A stretch of DNA of 64,000 bases from Pantoea sp. At-9b (GCF_000175935.2 NC_014837.1:1488001-1552000), one strand, 5' to 3'; positions 10,626 through 22,178 are shown, counted from the first letter of the stretch. Notes: a model not told the origin generated them from the letters alone. Translations and numbers: made by a program.

Positions 10626-11843
10626 ATGAGCCTCGCTGATTCCCTCTCGTTACAGACCGCCCGTAATCTTCATCTCGCCGCACAAGGGTTGCTTCGTCCA
10701 ACCGGGCGGCGCGCGCGTTTCGCTGATATTCACGCCACGATTCGTCAGATGTCGCTACTGCAAATTGACACCATCAATGTGGTGGCACGTAGCCCTTATC
10801 TGGTGCTGTTCAGCCGCCTCGGCGACTACCCGATAAACTGGCTGGAAGAGACGCTGGCATCGGGCGAGTTATTTGAATACTGGGCGCATGAAGCCTGTTT
10901 TATCCCGCGTGAGGACTATCCGCTACTGCGCCACCGGATGCTTGATCCGGCGCGCCTCGGCTGGAAATACAATGCGCAGTGGGTTGAGCAGCATCAGCAG
11001 GAGATTGCCGACTTGCTGGCGCATATCAACGCTAACGGCCCGGTACGGGCTGCTGATTTCGCCACGGAAAAAAACACTAAACCAGGCTGGTGGGCGTGGA
11101 AACCCCATAAACGCCATCTGGAAAATTTGTTCAGCGCAGGCGAATTGATGGTGGTTGAACGGCGCAATTTTCATCGCGTGTATGACCTACAGCAACGCGT
11201 GATGCCGGACTGGGATGATGCGCAACACGCACTGAGTGAAGAGGATGCGGTGGTCAGTATGCTCAACCACAGCGCGCGCACTTTGGGTATTTTCCGCGCG
11301 GCCTGGTTGGCTGATTACTATCGGCTGAAGCGGGTTGCACTGAAACCCTGGCTTGAGACGGCGCAGGAGCGGGGCGAGATCATTCCGGTACAGGTTGAGC
11401 AACTGGGTGAGATGTGGCTGCATCATGCGTTGCTCCCGCAGCTGGAAACATCACCGTCCGCCACCCACACCACGCTGCTTTCTCCCTTTGATCCGGTGGT
11501 ATGGGATCGACGTCGGGCGCTGGAGCTGTTCAATTTTGATTATCGTATTGAATGTTATACCCCGGCCGAAAAACGCAAGTTTGGCTACTTCGTATTGCCG
11601 GTTTTGCACCGTGGCGTGTTGAAAGGGCGACTCGATGCGAAGATGGATCGCCAGGCACAACAATTGGTGATCCGTGCTTTCTGGCTGGAAGAGGGCACGC
11701 GTGTGACGGCCAGTTTTGTCAATGATGTCCAGCGTGCCATCACGCGCTTTGCCCAATGGCAGGGAGCCAGTGAGGTGGTGATTGAGCAGGCACCGTCGGC
11801 GTTACGTGCCGCCTGGTTGGATGGCTGGAGAATAACTGAGTAG
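10626..11843 (+). CDS. ycaQ: YcaQ/AlkX-type DNA glycosylase for interstrand crosslinks
   Basis: Member of the HTH_42 (AlkZ/YcaQ) family of winged-helix DNA glycosylases. E. coli YcaQ unhooks alkylation-induced interstrand crosslinks. The protein is 405 residues (E. coli about 410). The catalytic Q-x-D motif of the YcaQ branch is visible as LLQIDTI (Gln46, Ile47, Asp48); AlkZ proteins have Q-x-Q there. Other conserved blocks are [24 protein letters not shown] and LPVLHRG. It starts 21 bases after lpxK and runs to TAG at 11841-11843, 77 bases before ycaR. The function comes from the family. Confidence 0.88.
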   Translation: MSLADSLSLQTARNLHLAAQGLLRPTGRRARFADIHATIRQMSLLQIDTINVVARSPYLVLFSRLGDYPINWLEETLASGELFEYWAHEACFIPREDYPLLRHRMLDPARLGWKYNAQWVEQHQQEIADLLAHINANGPVRAADFATEKNTKPGWWAWKPHKRHLENLFSAGELMVVERRNFHRVYDLQQRVMPDWDDAQHALSEEDAVVSMLNHSARTLGIFRAAWLADYYRLKRVALKPWLETAQERGEIIPVQVEQLGEMWLHHALLPQLETSPSATHTTLLSPFDPVVWDRRRALELFNFDYRIECYTPAEKRKFGYFVLPVLHRGVLKGRLDAKMDRQAQQLVIRAFWLEEGTRVTASFVNDVQRAITRFAQWQGASEVVIEQAPSALRAAWLDGWRITE

Positions 11844-11920
11844 TGGATTACGGCACGTTGCCATGCGCTGCGCTATGGTATGCTAACGGCCTGACGAATC
11901 GATCCGGTATGGAGGAGATT

Positions 11921-12103
11921 ATGGATCACCGTTTACTTGAGATTGTGGCCTGCCCGGTTTGCAATGGAAAACTGTACTACAACAAAGAACAGCAGGAATT
12001 AATCTGCAAACCCGATGGGCTGGCGTTTCCGGTGCGTGATGGTATTCCGGTATTACTGGAAAACGAAGCGCGTACTCTGTCTGTTGAAGAGATCCATCCA
12101 TGA
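11921..12103 (+). CDS. ycaR: Trm112-like small protein YcaR
   Basis: A 60-residue protein of the UPF0434/Trm112-like family, the same length as E. coli YcaR. It begins [18 protein letters not shown] and has a single CPVC pair instead of the four cysteines of a full zinc ribbon. The ATG at 11921 follows GGAGGAG perfectly; an in-frame Met at 11843 would add a tail absent from the family. It overlaps kdsB by 4 bases. The exact molecular role is not established; the conserved lpxK-ycaR-kdsB linkage suggests a link to envelope lipid synthesis, which is inference. Confidence 0.93.
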   Translation: MDHRLLEIVACPVCNGKLYYNKEQQELICKPDGLAFPVRDGIPVLLENEARTLSVEEIHP

Positions 12104-12849
12104 GTTTCGTCGCCATTATTCCGGCACGCTATGCTTCAACGCGCCTGCCGGGCAAACCATTGGTCGATATTCTGGGTAAGCCGATGGTGGTACACGTGAT
12201 GGAGCGGGCGCGTGAGTCCGGTGCCGATCGTGTGATTGTCGCCACCGATCATCCTGATGTCGCAGCGGCGGTTGAAGCGGCGGGTGGTGAAGTTTGTATG
12301 ACGCGTGCTGACCATCATTCCGGCACCGAACGTCTGGCGGAAGTGATTGAGAAATATCAGTTTCCGGATGACACCATCATCGTCAATGTGCAAGGTGATG
12401 AGCCGATGATCCCACCGGCGATTGTGCGCCAGGTGGCGGCAAATCTGGCTCAGGCGGATGCCGGGATGGCTACCCTCGCCGTGCCTATTCGTGATGCGGA
12501 AGAAGCGTTCAACCCCAATGCGGTAAAAGTCGTGACCGATGCGCAGGGCTACGCGCTCTACTTCTCACGCGCCACCATTCCGTGGGATCGCGAACGTTAC
12601 GCGAAATCGCGTGAGCAGGCGGGTGATACGCTCCTGCGCCATATTGGTATCTATGCGTACCGTGCTGGCTTTGTTCGGCGCTATATTTCATGGGAGCCCT
12701 GCCCACTGGAGCAGATTGAGTTGCTCGAACAGTTGCGCGTGCTGTGGTATGGCGAGAAAATCCATGTCGCGGTAGCGCAAACGGTGCCGAGCGTCGGCGT
12801 TGACACCCCGGAAGACCTGTTGCGCGTTCGCGCTGCCATGCAGGCTTAA
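12100..12849 (+). CDS. kdsB: 3-deoxy-manno-octulosonate cytidylyltransferase KdsB
   Basis: Activates Kdo to CMP-Kdo for LPS inner-core synthesis in the cytosol. At 249 residues it is one longer than E. coli KdsB. It has the N-terminal nucleotidyltransferase motif [15 protein letters not shown], then [23 protein letters not shown] and [12 protein letters not shown], and it ends with [12 protein letters not shown]. It overlaps ycaR by 4 bases, so the two are translationally coupled. A very strong terminator follows, ending the msbA-kdsB run. Confidence 0.98.
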   Translation: MSFVAIIPARYASTRLPGKPLVDILGKPMVVHVMERARESGADRVIVATDHPDVAAAVEAAGGEVCMTRADHHSGTERLAEVIEKYQFPDDTIIVNVQGDEPMIPPAIVRQVAANLAQADAGMATLAVPIRDAEEAFNPNAVKVVTDAQGYALYFSRATIPWDRERYAKSREQAGDTLLRHIGIYAYRAGFVRRYISWEPCPLEQIELLEQLRVLWYGEKIHVAVAQTVPSVGVDTPEDLLRVRAAMQA

Positions 12850-12851
12850 TC

Positions 12852-12895
12852 CAGCAGGGCCAGCGGTTGTCGCTGGCCCTGCTGTTCTTTTCTTT
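12852..12895 (+). terminator. Strong intrinsic terminator after kdsB
   Basis: CAGCAGGGCCAGCG (12852-12865) and CGCTGGCCCTGCTG (12871-12884) form a perfect 14-bp stem with loop GTTGT, followed by TTCTTTTCTTT. Confidence 0.92.
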
Positions 12896-12965
12896 GATCT
12901 GGCGCATCACTCTGCGCTGCCGTGACCTCCAGGATATTTAAGTCACTTTCTCGGGAGGATGACGC

Positions 12966-13859
12966 ATGGAACAGCTCCGTTCAGAACTCACGCTGGTGCT
13001 TGGCGAAAGCGTTGGCCGTCTTGAAACCATCAGTGAACAGTCCCAGTCGCGCTTGTATGCGCTATACGATGACGCCGATAAACCGATGCCGGTGGTCGCG
13101 AAATATTTCCGCCATCAGGGGCGGGCGGCGCTGGAAGCGAAAAAACTGGCGATGCTGGGGCGTGATGGCTTGATTGCCGTCCCGGCGGTGTTTGGTCTGG
13201 TGCTCAGTCAGCAGAAGCCAGTGCATGAAATGTTGCTGATGGCGCGCCTCAATGGGGTCTCTGCCGAAGCCCCGGCGCGCACCGCCGCGCGTTGGGAGCA
13301 GCTCTGCGAGCAGGTGGTTGAAGGGTTGTTGGCCTGGCATCGTATCGACAGCCATGGACTGGTGGGCAGCATCGACAGCATTCAGGAAAACCACTGGCCT
13401 GCCTGGTATCAGCAGCGGGTCGAAGTGCTGTGGTCCACCCTGGGCTACCTGTCACCACCGAACTTCACCCTCGACGATCGACAGATCCTGTTTCGCAGCC
13501 GTCAGCAGTTGGCCCACCTGTTTGCGGGATTTGACGATCCCTGCGTGCTGATCCACGGCAACCTGCGGCTGGCGAGCATCATGAAAGATGTCCGTAGCGA
13601 CCAACTGGTGGCGATGACGCAACCCGGCAATGTGCTGTGGGCACCACGCGAATTTGAGCTGATGCGGCTGGGCGACAACGGGGCCGAAGCCTCGCTGTTG
13701 CAGCATTATTTGCAGCGCGCACCGGTCGCGGAAGGGTTTGTCTGGCGGCGCTGGCTGTATCAACTCTGGGATTGCATTGATACGCTGGTCAGCACCGGTC
13801 AGTTTGATCGTGCACGCTTTGATAACGCGCGCGAACAGCTACTCCCCTGGCTGGGGTGA
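12966..13859 (+). CDS. ycbJ: YcbJ, kinase-fold (APH-like) protein of unknown function
   Basis: A 297-residue protein with the same length and gene position as E. coli YcbJ (after kdsB, beside elyC). It has an aminoglycoside phosphotransferase-like layout: an N-terminal lobe with a lysine strand (VVAKYFRHQG) and the C-lobe loop CVLIHGNLRLASIM, which matches the HGDxxxxN catalytic loop except that Asp is replaced by Asn (HGN). Acidic residues expected later are not obvious, so it could be a degenerate kinase. The substrate is unknown. The start follows GGGAGG. The 3' end overlaps the 3' end of convergent elyC by 21 bases. Confidence 0.85.
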   Translation: MEQLRSELTLVLGESVGRLETISEQSQSRLYALYDDADKPMPVVAKYFRHQGRAALEAKKLAMLGRDGLIAVPAVFGLVLSQQKPVHEMLLMARLNGVSAEAPARTAARWEQLCEQVVEGLLAWHRIDSHGLVGSIDSIQENHWPAWYQQRVEVLWSTLGYLSPPNFTLDDRQILFRSRQQLAHLFAGFDDPCVLIHGNLRLASIMKDVRSDQLVAMTQPGNVLWAPREFELMRLGDNGAEASLLQHYLQRAPVAEGFVWRRWLYQLWDCIDTLVSTGQFDRARFDNAREQLLPWLG

Positions 13860-14624
13860 CGTCAGGTCATCGCCACGCAGCGCCTGCCACGCACGGCCCA
13901 GGGTTTCATAAATTGCCCGCTCGCTATGGCTCAGCCACAACGGCGAAGGTAACGCGCGTTCCCAGCCGTTTAACGGTGAGGTGATGGCCATTTGATTGGC
14001 CGGAGCTGGCAGCGGATTGAGCCCCGCCCCCTGGAAGAACTGCATCGCCCGTGGCAGATGATTGGCGGAGGTCACCAGCAGGAAGGGATGTTGCCCTACG
14101 GCGATTTTCACCGCCTGCGCTTCTTCCCGGGTATCTTTGGGCTGATCCAGCACGATAATGACGCTCTCCGGCACGCCGAGACTTTCCGCCACCTGTGCTG
14201 CCACGCGCGCGTTACTCATCGGGTTATTCCCTGCTGCCGCGCCAGTAAAGATCATCTTCGCCTGTGGATAGCGTCGCCACTGACGCACCCCTTCAGCCAC
14301 GCGAGGCAGACTATTCCCAATCAGGTTCGAACTGGGTGCCCAATCCGGATTAAAAGTATATCCGCCCCCCAACACCACGATATAATCAACGCTGACGTTG
14401 CGGTTCCAGGTCGGATAAGCATTATCCAGCGGCAGCAACAGGCGGTCGGCCACCGGTTGCAGGCTGAGTAACAGCAGAGTCAGCCAACTGATTGATATCA
14501 GAATTTTGCCGCTTTTCTGCCAGCGGCTGAACCAGAGCAATAAAAGTCCGGCTGCCATCAGTAACAGCAGCAGTGGCAAGGGCAGTAACATCCCACCGAT
14601 CACTTTTTTTAACGTGAAAAACAT
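13839..14624 (-). CDS. elyC: Envelope biogenesis factor ElyC (DUF218)
   Basis: Inner-membrane DUF218 protein needed in E. coli for normal peptidoglycan assembly at low temperature. The chosen start at 14624 gives 261 residues. It begins MFFTLKKVIGGMLLPLPLLL, matching E. coli ElyC, and has AAAGGAGC just upstream; a longer in-frame start at 14798 would run through cmoM DNA. There are two N-terminal membrane helices (about 9-28 and 36-55), then the periplasmic domain with DYIVVLGGGY, FTGAAAGNN, LDQPKDTREEA and VTSANHLPRAM. It is divergent from cmoM and convergent with ycbJ. Confidence 0.93.
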   Translation of the reverse strand: MFFTLKKVIGGMLLPLPLLLLLMAAGLLLLWFSRWQKSGKILISISWLTLLLLSLQPVADRLLLPLDNAYPTWNRNVSVDYIVVLGGGYTFNPDWAPSSNLIGNSLPRVAEGVRQWRRYPQAKMIFTGAAAGNNPMSNARVAAQVAESLGVPESVIIVLDQPKDTREEAQAVKIAVGQHPFLLVTSANHLPRAMQFFQGAGLNPLPAPANQMAITSPLNGWERALPSPLWLSHSERAIYETLGRAWQALRGDDLTSPQPGE

Positions 14625-14748
14625 CGAAAATTGCTCCTTTTGGCCGAAAAAACAGCAGCCAGACACTAACCACGGGATGAAAGGTTCATTCTTGTTGAGC
14701 CTGTGACAAAATAGCACAAGTTGAAGGCAGCAGAGCGGAGCGACCAGC

Positions 14749-15519
14749 ATGCAGGATCGTAACTTTGACGATCTCGCGGAGAGATTTTCAAAGAACATTT
14801 ATGGCACCAAAAAAGGCATGGTGCGTCAGGCGATCCTGTGGGATGAGCTGGATACGCTGCTGCCGACCCTGCCCGATGGGCCGTTGTCGGTGCTGGATGC
14901 CGGTGGCGGCGTAGGACAAATCTCCAGTGGTCTGGCGGCACGTGGTCATCAAGTGCTGTTGTGCGATCTGTCTGCGGAAATGTTGAAGCTAGCTGAAGCT
15001 CATGCGCTTGCTGAGGGTGTGAGCCACAACATGCAATTCAAACAAATTAGCGCGCAACAGGTCGGCGAACATTTGGATAAGCCGGTTGATCTGGTATTGT
15101 TTCACGCTGTGTTGGAGTGGGTAGCGCAACCCGAGGCGGTATTGCAGGCGTTATGGCACACCCTGAAACCTGGCGGTGTTTTGTCGCTGATGTTTTTTAA
15201 TCGTCATGCTTTAACCATGCGCCTGTTAACCCTCGGCAATTTCGGCTATCTACAGGCCAATATGTCCAAGCGCAAGAAGCGCACGCTGTCACCCGATTAT
15301 CCACGCGATCCCGAAGAGGTGTATCGCTGGCTGACAGACTGTGGATTTGAGATTGAACAGCGCGCTGGCATCCGTGTCTTTTGTGACTACATGAAAGAGC
15401 AGTCTGCCGCTGTGAAAGACGTTGAGTCCATTATTGAGATGGAACGGCGCTACTGTCGCCAGGAGCCCTTTTTAAGTTTAGGGCGTTATATCCATGTGAC
15501 CGCGCGCAAACCCAGGTAG
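14749..15519 (+). CDS. cmoM: tRNA 5-carboxymethoxyuridine methyltransferase CmoM (SmtA)
   Basis: SAM-dependent methyltransferase that makes the methyl ester of cmo5U at the wobble position of certain tRNAs. The protein is 256 residues (E. coli 261). The N terminus is [22 protein letters not shown] motif I is [12 protein letters not shown] (~45-56), followed by the acidic strand end LLCDLSAEM and [11 protein letters not shown]. The start codon at 14749 leaves 124 bases to the divergent elyC start. mukF starts 11 bases downstream, so it heads the cmoM-mukFEB operon as in E. coli. Confidence 0.96.
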   Translation: MQDRNFDDLAERFSKNIYGTKKGMVRQAILWDELDTLLPTLPDGPLSVLDAGGGVGQISSGLAARGHQVLLCDLSAEMLKLAEAHALAEGVSHNMQFKQISAQQVGEHLDKPVDLVLFHAVLEWVAQPEAVLQALWHTLKPGGVLSLMFFNRHALTMRLLTLGNFGYLQANMSKRKKRTLSPDYPRDPEEVYRWLTDCGFEIEQRAGIRVFCDYMKEQSAAVKDVESIIEMERRYCRQEPFLSLGRYIHVTARKPR

Positions 15520-15530
15520 AAGGACCAACT

Positions 15531-16853
15531 ATGAGCGATTTTTCCCAGACGGTGCCCGAACTGGTGGCATGGGCGCGCAAGAACGACTTTTCGCTTGCGC
15601 TGCCAGTTGAACGTCTGGCGTTTTTGCTGGCTATCGCCACCCTGAACGGGGAGCGGATGGACGGCGAAATGAGTGAAGGCGAGCTGATTGACGCATTTCG
15701 TCATGTCAGTAAGGCGTTTGAACAAACCCACGAAACCGTACAGGTGCGTGCCAATAACGCCATCAACGATATGGTGCGACAGCGCCTGCTCAACCGTTTT
15801 ACCAGCGAGCTGACGGAAGGCCATGCCATTTACCGTCTGACGCCGCTGGCTATCGGCATTACCGACTATTACATTCGCCAGCGCGAATTTTCGACCCTGC
15901 GTCTTTCTATGCAGTTGTCGATTGTGGCGCAGGAGCTGAAACGTGCGGCGGATGCAGCGGAAGAGGACGGAGATGAGTTCCACTGGCATCGCAACGTCTT
16001 TGCCCCGCTGAAATATTCGGTGGCGGAGATCTTCGACAGCATCGACATGACGCAGCGTTTGATGGATGAGCAGCAGCAAGCGGTGAAAACCGATATCGCT
16101 GACCTGTTGAACAAAGACTGGCGTGCGGCGATCTCCAGCTGTGAAATGCTGTTGTCAGAAACGTCCGGCACGCTGCGTGAGTTGCAGGATACGCTGGAAG
16201 CGGCGGGCGACAAGTTGCAAGCCAATCTGCTGCGTATCCAGGACGCCACGCTGAGCAGCCCGGATCTCGGCTTTGTTGATAAGCTGGTGTTTGATCTGCA
16301 AAACAAGCTGGACCGCATTATCAGCTGGGGCCAGCAGGCTATTGATTTGTGGATCGGCTATGACCGTCACGTTCACAAATTCATTCGTACCGCCATCGAC
16401 ATGGACAAGAACCGGGTGTTCGCCCAGCGTTTACGTTTGTCGGTACAGAACTATTTTGACCAACCCTGGGCGTTGACCTACGCCAACGCCGACCGTCTGT
16501 TTGATATGCGCGACGACGAGATGACGCTGCGCAACGACGAGGTGATGGGTGAACTCCCGGCAGAGTTGGAGTTCGAAGAGTTTAATGAAATCCGCGAGCA
16601 GCTGGCCGCGATGATTGAAGAAGCCTTGCAGGTGTATAAGCAGGAACAAAAACCCCTCAACCTCGCTACGGTGATGCGCGACTATCTGGCGCAATATCCT
16701 CGTGCGCGCCACTTCGATCTGGCGCGTATTGTCATCGATCAGGCGGTTCGTCTCGGCGTGGCCGAGGCTGATTTAGCCGGTCTGCCCGCGGAATGGCAGA
16801 CCATTAATGAATACGGAGCCAAGGTGCAGGCACATGTCATCGACAAATATTGA
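15531..16853 (+). CDS. mukF: Chromosome partition protein MukF (kleisin)
   Basis: Kleisin subunit that bridges the MukB heads and binds MukE in the MukBEF condensin. At 440 residues it equals E. coli MukF. It opens [20 protein letters not shown] with the N-terminal winged-helix dimerisation domain, then the helical MukE-binding middle and a C-terminal winged helix that contacts the MukB head. An AAGGACC lies upstream. The last 20 bases overlap the start of mukE. Confidence 0.98.
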   Translation: MSDFSQTVPELVAWARKNDFSLALPVERLAFLLAIATLNGERMDGEMSEGELIDAFRHVSKAFEQTHETVQVRANNAINDMVRQRLLNRFTSELTEGHAIYRLTPLAIGITDYYIRQREFSTLRLSMQLSIVAQELKRAADAAEEDGDEFHWHRNVFAPLKYSVAEIFDSIDMTQRLMDEQQQAVKTDIADLLNKDWRAAISSCEMLLSETSGTLRELQDTLEAAGDKLQANLLRIQDATLSSPDLGFVDKLVFDLQNKLDRIISWGQQAIDLWIGYDRHVHKFIRTAIDMDKNRVFAQRLRLSVQNYFDQPWALTYANADRLFDMRDDEMTLRNDEVMGELPAELEFEEFNEIREQLAAMIEEALQVYKQEQKPLNLATVMRDYLAQYPRARHFDLARIVIDQAVRLGVAEADLAGLPAEWQTINEYGAKVQAHVIDKY

Positions 16854-17559
16854 ACAAGTGATGCCAGTCAAACTGGCGCTGGCACTGGCTAATCCTCTTT
16901 TTCCTGCGCTCGATAGCCAGTTACGCGCGGGACGCCACATTGGCATCGAAGAGCTGGATAATCACGCTTTCCTGATGGATTACCAGGAGTATCTCGAAGA
17001 GTTTTATGCGCGTTACAACGTGGAACTGATTCGTGCGCCGGAAGGTTTTTTCTATTTGCGCCCGCGTTCGACGACGTTGATCCCGCGTTCGGTGCTTTCC
17101 GAGCTGGATATGATGGTCGGCAAAATTCTTTGCTACCTCTATCTCAGCCCGGAACGTCTCGCTAACGAGGGCATCTTCACTCAGCAGGAGTTGTACGATG
17201 AGCTGCTGTCGCTGGCCGATGAGAGCAAACTGCTCAAGCTGGTGAACCAGCGGTCCACCGGTTCCGACCTCGACCGTGCCAAATTGCAGGAGAAGATGCG
17301 CGCTTCACTGAACCGCCTGCGTCGTCTCGGCATGGTGTGGTTTATGGGCAATGACAGCAGCAAATTCCGTATCACCGAATCGGTATTCCGCTTCGGTGCG
17401 GACGTGCGCAGCGGTGATGATGCCCGCGAAGCGCAGCTGCGTCTGATTCGCGATGGTGAAGCCATGACGTTAGAAAATACGGCAGCCAGCGAAGAAAGCG
17501 ACAATGACAACGACGCCGAGAGTGAAGCGAGTGATAACGCGGAGGATGAACAGGCATGA
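16834..17559 (+). CDS. mukE: Chromosome partition protein MukE
   Basis: Tandem winged-helix (KITE) subunit of MukBEF. The start at 16834 gives 241 residues beginning [20 protein letters not shown], matching E. coli MukE; an in-frame Met at 16807 lies deeper in mukF and is not supported. Conserved blocks are [39 protein letters not shown] and [18 protein letters not shown]. The C-terminal ~35 residues are an acidic low-complexity tail ([20 protein letters not shown]), longer than in E. coli. It overlaps mukB by 4 bases. Confidence 0.97.
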   Translation: MSSTNIEQVMPVKLALALANPLFPALDSQLRAGRHIGIEELDNHAFLMDYQEYLEEFYARYNVELIRAPEGFFYLRPRSTTLIPRSVLSELDMMVGKILCYLYLSPERLANEGIFTQQELYDELLSLADESKLLKLVNQRSTGSDLDRAKLQEKMRASLNRLRRLGMVWFMGNDSSKFRITESVFRFGADVRSGDDAREAQLRLIRDGEAMTLENTAASEESDNDNDAESEASDNAEDEQA

Positions 17560-20500
17560 TTGAACGCGGTAAATTTCGTTCGCTAACGCTGATCAACTGG
17601 AATGGCTTCTTTGCCCGTACCTTTGATCTTGATGAACTGGTGACCACGCTGTCAGGCGGTAACGGTGCGGGTAAATCCACCACCATGGCGGCTTTTGTCA
17701 CGGCGCTGATCCCGGATCTGACGCTGCTGCATTTCCGTAACACCACCGAGGCCGGAGCGACCTCCGGTTCACGCGACAAAGGTCTGCACGGTAAATTACG
17801 TGCGGGCGTCTGCTATGCCGTGCTGGATGTCGTCAACTCGCGCCATCAGCGTGTGGTGGTCGGCGTGCGTCTGCAACAGGTTGCCGGACGCGATAAGAAG
17901 GTGGACATCAAGCCGTTCAGCATTCACGGCCTGCCCACGGATACGCAACCCACTGACATCCTGACGGAAATCCTCGGTAGCCGCCAGGCGCGCGTGTTGC
18001 CGCTGGCTGAAGTGAAGGATCGCGTTGAAGCGCAGGAAGGGGTGCAGTTCCGCCAGTACAGTTCGGTAACGGATTATCACGCCACGCTGTTTGAACTCGG
18101 AGTGGTGCCGCGTCGTCTGCGTACCGCCGGCGATCGCAGCAAGTTCTATCGTTTGATTGAAGCGTCGTTGTATGGCGGTATCTCCAGCGCCATTACCCGA
18201 TCGCTGCGTGATTACCTGCTGCCGGAAAACAGCGGTGTACGTAAAGCCTTCCAGGATATGGAAGCGGCGCTGCGGGAAAACCGCATGACGCTGGAAGCCA
18301 TTCGCGTCACCCAGTCCGACCGCGACCTGTTTAAACATTTGATCTCCGAAGCCACCAGCTACGTTTCGGCGGATTATATGCGTCACGCCAATGAACGTCG
18401 CATCCATCTGGATGGTGCTTTGCAGCTGCGTAATGAACTGTTTACCAGCCGCAACCAGTTGGCATCAGAGCAATATCGCCATATCGAAATGGCGCGTGAG
18501 CTGTCTGAGCATAGCGGCGCGGAAAACGATCTGGAAACCGATTATCAGGCTGCCAGCGATCACCTGAACCTGGTGCAGACGGCGATGCGTCAGCAGGAGA
18601 AGATCGAGCGTTACGATGCCGATCTGGAAGAGCTGACTTACCGTCTCGAAGAGCAGAACGAGGTGGTGGCGGAAGCCCGCGAAGTCCATGAAGAGAACGA
18701 AGCGCGCGCTGAAGCGGCTGAAGTGGAAGTGGATGAGCTGAAAAGTCAGCTGGCCGATTTCCAGCAGGCGCTGGATGTGCAGCAAACCCGTGCCATTCAG
18801 TATCAACAGGCGTTGCAGGCGCTGGAGAAAGCGCGCGCCCAGTGCCAGTTGCCGGATCTGACCATCGACAACGCGGCGGAATGGCAGGAAACCTTCCAGG
18901 CACGCGAAGAAGAAGCGACAGAGCAACTGCTGCGTCTGGAACAGAAACTCAGTGTTGCCGAAGCGGCGCACAGCCAGTTTGATCAGGCACTGGCGCTGGT
19001 CACCAGCATTGCCGGTGAGGTTAACCGTCAGGATGCCTGGCAGGTGGGGCGTGAATTGCTGCGCGATGCGGCCAATCAGCGTCATCACGCCGAACAACTC
19101 TCCTCACTGCGCTTGCGTTTGAACGAACTGGAGCAGCGTCTGCGTGAGCAGAACGAAGCCGAGCGCTTGCTGGCGGAATTCTGTAAGCGTCAGGGACAGC
19201 AATATGATGCTGACGCACTGGAAGGCTTGCAGCGCGAACTGGAAGCGCAGATTGAGCAACTGAGTAGCAGCGTGGCCGATGCCGGTGAACGCCGTATGCT
19301 GATGCGCCAGGAGCTGGAGCAACTGCGCGAGCGTATCACGATGTTAACCGCGCGTGCGCCACACTGGCTGGCTGCGCAGGAGATCCTGACGCAACTCAGC
19401 GAGCAAACCGGGCAGCAGTTGACCAGTAGCCAGCAAATCACCGAATTTATGCAGCAACTGCTGGAGCGTGAGCGTGAAACCACCGTCGAACGTGACGAGG
19501 TGGCGGCGCGTAAACGTGAGGTCGAGAAGCAAATCGAACGTCTCAGCCAACCGGGCGGGGCGGAAGATGCGCGCCTGACTCAGCTGGCCGAGCGGTTTGG
19601 CGGCGTGCTGTTGTCAGAAATTTATGATGACGTCACGCTGGACGATGCGCCGTACTTCTCCGCGCTGTATGGCCCATCGCGTCATGCGATCGTGGTGCCG
19701 GATCTGTCGCTGGTGCGTGAACTGCTGAATGGCCTGGAGGATTGCCCGGAAGATCTCTATCTGATTGAGGGTGACCCGCAGTCGTTTGATGACAGCGTAT
19801 TCGGCGTTGATGAGCTGGAAAATGCGGTGGTGGTGAAGGTCGCCGAGCGTCAATGGCGTTACTCGCGCTACCCGAAAGTGCCGCTCTTTGGCCGCGCCGC
19901 GCGTGAGAATCAGCTGGAGCTGTTGAATAACGAGCGTGATCAGTTGGCCGAACGTTACGCGACGCTCTCGTTTGACGTGCAGAAAACGCAGCGTCTGCAC
20001 CAATCGTTCAGCCGCTTTATCGGCAGCCACCTCGCGGTGGCGTTTGATGAAGATCCGGAAGCGTTGATGCGCCAACTGAACAGCCGCCGCGGCGAACTGG
20101 AACGCGCGCTGAGTCAGCACGAAAACGATAACCAGCAGCAACGCATGCAGTATGAGCAGGCGAAAGAGGGCGTTGCTCAGCTTAACCGCCTGCTGCCGCG
20201 CGTGACCCTGCTGCTGGATGACACCCTGGCGGATCGCTGCGAAGAGATCCGTGAGCGGGTCGAAGAAGCGCAGGAAGCGGCGCGTTTCCTGCATCAGCAC
20301 AGCAACAAACTGAGCAAACTGGAGCCGCTGTTGCCGGTGCTGCAAAGCGACCCGCAGCAACACGATCAGCTGGAGCGTGATTATCAGCAGGCCCAACAGG
20401 TGCAGCGTGAAGCGCGTCAGCAGGCGTTTGCCCTGACTGAAGTGGTACAGCGTCGTGCGCATTTCAGCTATGAAGATTCCGCTGGCATGCTGACCGGCAA

Positions 20501-22022
20501 CAGCGATCTCAACGAAAAATTGCGCCAGCGCCTCGAACAGGCAGAAGGTGAACGTAGCCGCGCACGTGAGCGCCTGCGCGAACATCAGGCCCAACTGACC
20601 CAGTACTCACAAGTGCTGGCTTCGTTGAAAAGTTCGTATGACGCCAAGCGCGACATGCTGAAAGAGTTGCAGCAGGAGATGCAGGACATCGGGGTACACG
20701 CCGATGCCAGCGCCGAGGAGCGCGCGCGCGCGCGTCGCGATGAACTCTATACCGCGCTGAGCCATAACCGTGCGCGTCGTAACCAGCTGGAGAAACAGCT
20801 CACGTTCTGCGAAGCAGAAATGGACAGCTTGCAGAAGAAACTGCGTAAGCTGGAGCGTGATTACCATCAGGTGCGTGAGCAGGTAGCGACCGCTAAAGCG
20901 GGCTGGTGCGCGGTGTTACGCCTGGTGAAAGAGAACGGTGTTGAGCGTCGCCTGCACCGTCGTGAACTGGCGTATCTCGGCGGTGATGAACTGCGTTCAA
21001 TGTCGGATAAAGCGCTGGGTGCGCTGCGTCTGGCGGTGGCGGATAATGAACACCTGCGTGATGTGCTGCGTATGTCGGAAGATCCGAAACGTCCGGAGCG
21101 TAAAATTCAGTTCTTTATCGCGGTGTATCAGCATCTGCGCGAGCGTATTCGTCAGGACATCATTCGTACCGATGATCCGGTGGAAGCGATTGAGCAAATG
21201 GAGATTGAGCTGAATCGACTGACGGAAGAGTTGACGGCACGTGAGCAGACCCTCGCCATCAGTTCACGCAGTGTTGCCAATATCATTCGTAAAACCATTC
21301 AGCGCGAGCAGAATCGTATTCGTCAGCTGAATCAGGGTTTACAGGCGGTAAGCTTTGGTCAGGTGCGTAGCGTGCGGCTCAACGTTAACGTGCGTGAAAC
21401 CCATTCGATGCTGCTGGATACGCTGTCCGAGGAACACGAACAGCATCAGGATCTGTTCAACAGCAATCGCCTGACCTTCTCAGAAGCGCTGGCGAAGCTG
21501 TATCAACGCCTCAATCCGCAAATTGATATGGGCCAGCGCACGCCGCAGACCATTGGTGAGGAGCTGCTCGACTACCGCAACTATCTGGAGATGGAGGTTG
21601 AAGTTAACCGTGGCTCTGATGGGTGGTTACGTGCGGAGAGTGGTGCGCTCTCAACCGGTGAAGCGATCGGTACGGGTATGTCGATTCTGGTGATGGTGGT
21701 CCAGAGTTGGGAAGAGGAATCACGCCGTCTGCGTGGCAAGGATATTTCCCCATGCCGCCTGCTGTTCCTTGATGAGGCAGCCCGTCTTGATGCGCGTTCC
21801 ATTGCCACCCTGTTTGAGTTGTGTGAGCGTCTGGAAATGCAGCTGGTGATCGCTGCCCCGGAAAACATCAGCCCGGAAAAAGGGACCACCTATAAGTTGG
21901 TGCGTAAGGTGTTTAACAACACCGAACACGTCCATGTGGTGGGGCTGCGTGGCTTCTCTGCGGACCCGACGCCAGTGAAACGCGAAAATAGCGCGCCGGA
22001 CCTGGAAACAGAAAATTCGTAG
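17556..22022 (+). CDS. mukB: Chromosome partition protein MukB (SMC-like ATPase)
   Basis: SMC-like motor of the MukBEF condensin that organises and segregates the chromosome. At 1488 residues it compares with 1486 in E. coli. Walker [10 protein letters not shown] lies at 34-42. Long coiled coils flank a central hinge (about 660-790, with [20 protein letters not shown]). The C-terminal head carries the signature [12 protein letters not shown] (~1370) and Walker [12 protein letters not shown]. The gene overlaps mukE and is followed by a strong terminator. A 15-base alternating GC run lies at 20720-20734, in the C-terminal coiled coil ([11 protein letters not shown]). Confidence 0.99.
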   Translation: MIERGKFRSLTLINWNGFFARTFDLDELVTTLSGGNGAGKSTTMAAFVTALIPDLTLLHFRNTTEAGATSGSRDKGLHGKLRAGVCYAVLDVVNSRHQRVVVGVRLQQVAGRDKKVDIKPFSIHGLPTDTQPTDILTEILGSRQARVLPLAEVKDRVEAQEGVQFRQYSSVTDYHATLFELGVVPRRLRTAGDRSKFYRLIEASLYGGISSAITRSLRDYLLPENSGVRKAFQDMEAALRENRMTLEAIRVTQSDRDLFKHLISEATSYVSADYMRHANERRIHLDGALQLRNELFTSRNQLASEQYRHIEMARELSEHSGAENDLETDYQAASDHLNLVQTAMRQQEKIERYDADLEELTYRLEEQNEVVAEAREVHEENEARAEAAEVEVDELKSQLADFQQALDVQQTRAIQYQQALQALEKARAQCQLPDLTIDNAAEWQETFQAREEEATEQLLRLEQKLSVAEAAHSQFDQALALVTSIAGEVNRQDAWQVGRELLRDAANQRHHAEQLSSLRLRLNELEQRLREQNEAERLLAEFCKRQGQQYDADALEGLQRELEAQIEQLSSSVADAGERRMLMRQELEQLRERITMLTARAPHWLAAQEILTQLSEQTGQQLTSSQQITEFMQQLLERERETTVERDEVAARKREVEKQIERLSQPGGAEDARLTQLAERFGGVLLSEIYDDVTLDDAPYFSALYGPSRHAIVVPDLSLVRELLNGLEDCPEDLYLIEGDPQSFDDSVFGVDELENAVVVKVAERQWRYSRYPKVPLFGRAARENQLELLNNERDQLAERYATLSFDVQKTQRLHQSFSRFIGSHLAVAFDEDPEALMRQLNSRRGELERALSQHENDNQQQRMQYEQAKEGVAQLNRLLPRVTLLLDDTLADRCEEIRERVEEAQEAARFLHQHSNKLSKLEPLLPVLQSDPQQHDQLERDYQQAQQVQREARQQAFALTEVVQRRAHFSYEDSAGMLTGNSDLNEKLRQRLEQAEGERSRARERLREHQAQLTQYSQVLASLKSSYDAKRDMLKELQQEMQDIGVHADASAEERARARRDELYTALSHNRARRNQLEKQLTFCEAEMDSLQKKLRKLERDYHQVREQVATAKAGWCAVLRLVKENGVERRLHRRELAYLGGDELRSMSDKALGALRLAVADNEHLRDVLRMSEDPKRPERKIQFFIAVYQHLRERIRQDIIRTDDPVEAIEQMEIELNRLTEELTAREQTLAISSRSVANIIRKTIQREQNRIRQLNQGLQAVSFGQVRSVRLNVNVRETHSMLLDTLSEEHEQHQDLFNSNRLTFSEALAKLYQRLNPQIDMGQRTPQTIGEELLDYRNYLEMEVEVNRGSDGWLRAESGALSTGEAIGTGMSILVMVVQSWEEESRRLRGKDISPCRLLFLDEAARLDARSIATLFELCERLEMQLVIAAPENISPEKGTTYKLVRKVFNNTEHVHVVGLRGFSADPTPVKRENSAPDLETENS

Positions 22023-22062
22023 CGGGAATTGTGGTTAAAATTTATCGCTACGGTTAATGTGT

Positions 22063-22102
22063 AAACGGCATTTGCTACCAGAGGCAAATGCCGTTTTTAT
22101 TT
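22063..22102 (+). terminator. Intrinsic terminator after mukB
   Basis: AAACGGCATTTGC (22063-22075) and GCAAATGCCGTTT (22084-22096) form a perfect 13-bp stem with an 8-base loop, followed by TTATTTG. It ends the cmoM-mukFEB operon. Confidence 0.9.
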
Positions 22103-22178
22103 GTATACTCAAAAATATGTATAAGGTCGTACACAGCATAACGAGTCGGCTGTGTCTTAGGCGAGAAGGGGGCCAGGG

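Noticed and set aside
18465..19097. 210-codon open frame antisense to mukB
   Set aside because: Same cause as other antisense frames in mukB; no independent support.
19614..20594. 326-codon open frame antisense to mukB
   Set aside because: Mirror of the coiled-coil coding sequence with GC-biased third positions; no SD and Gln/Leu-rich nonsense product.
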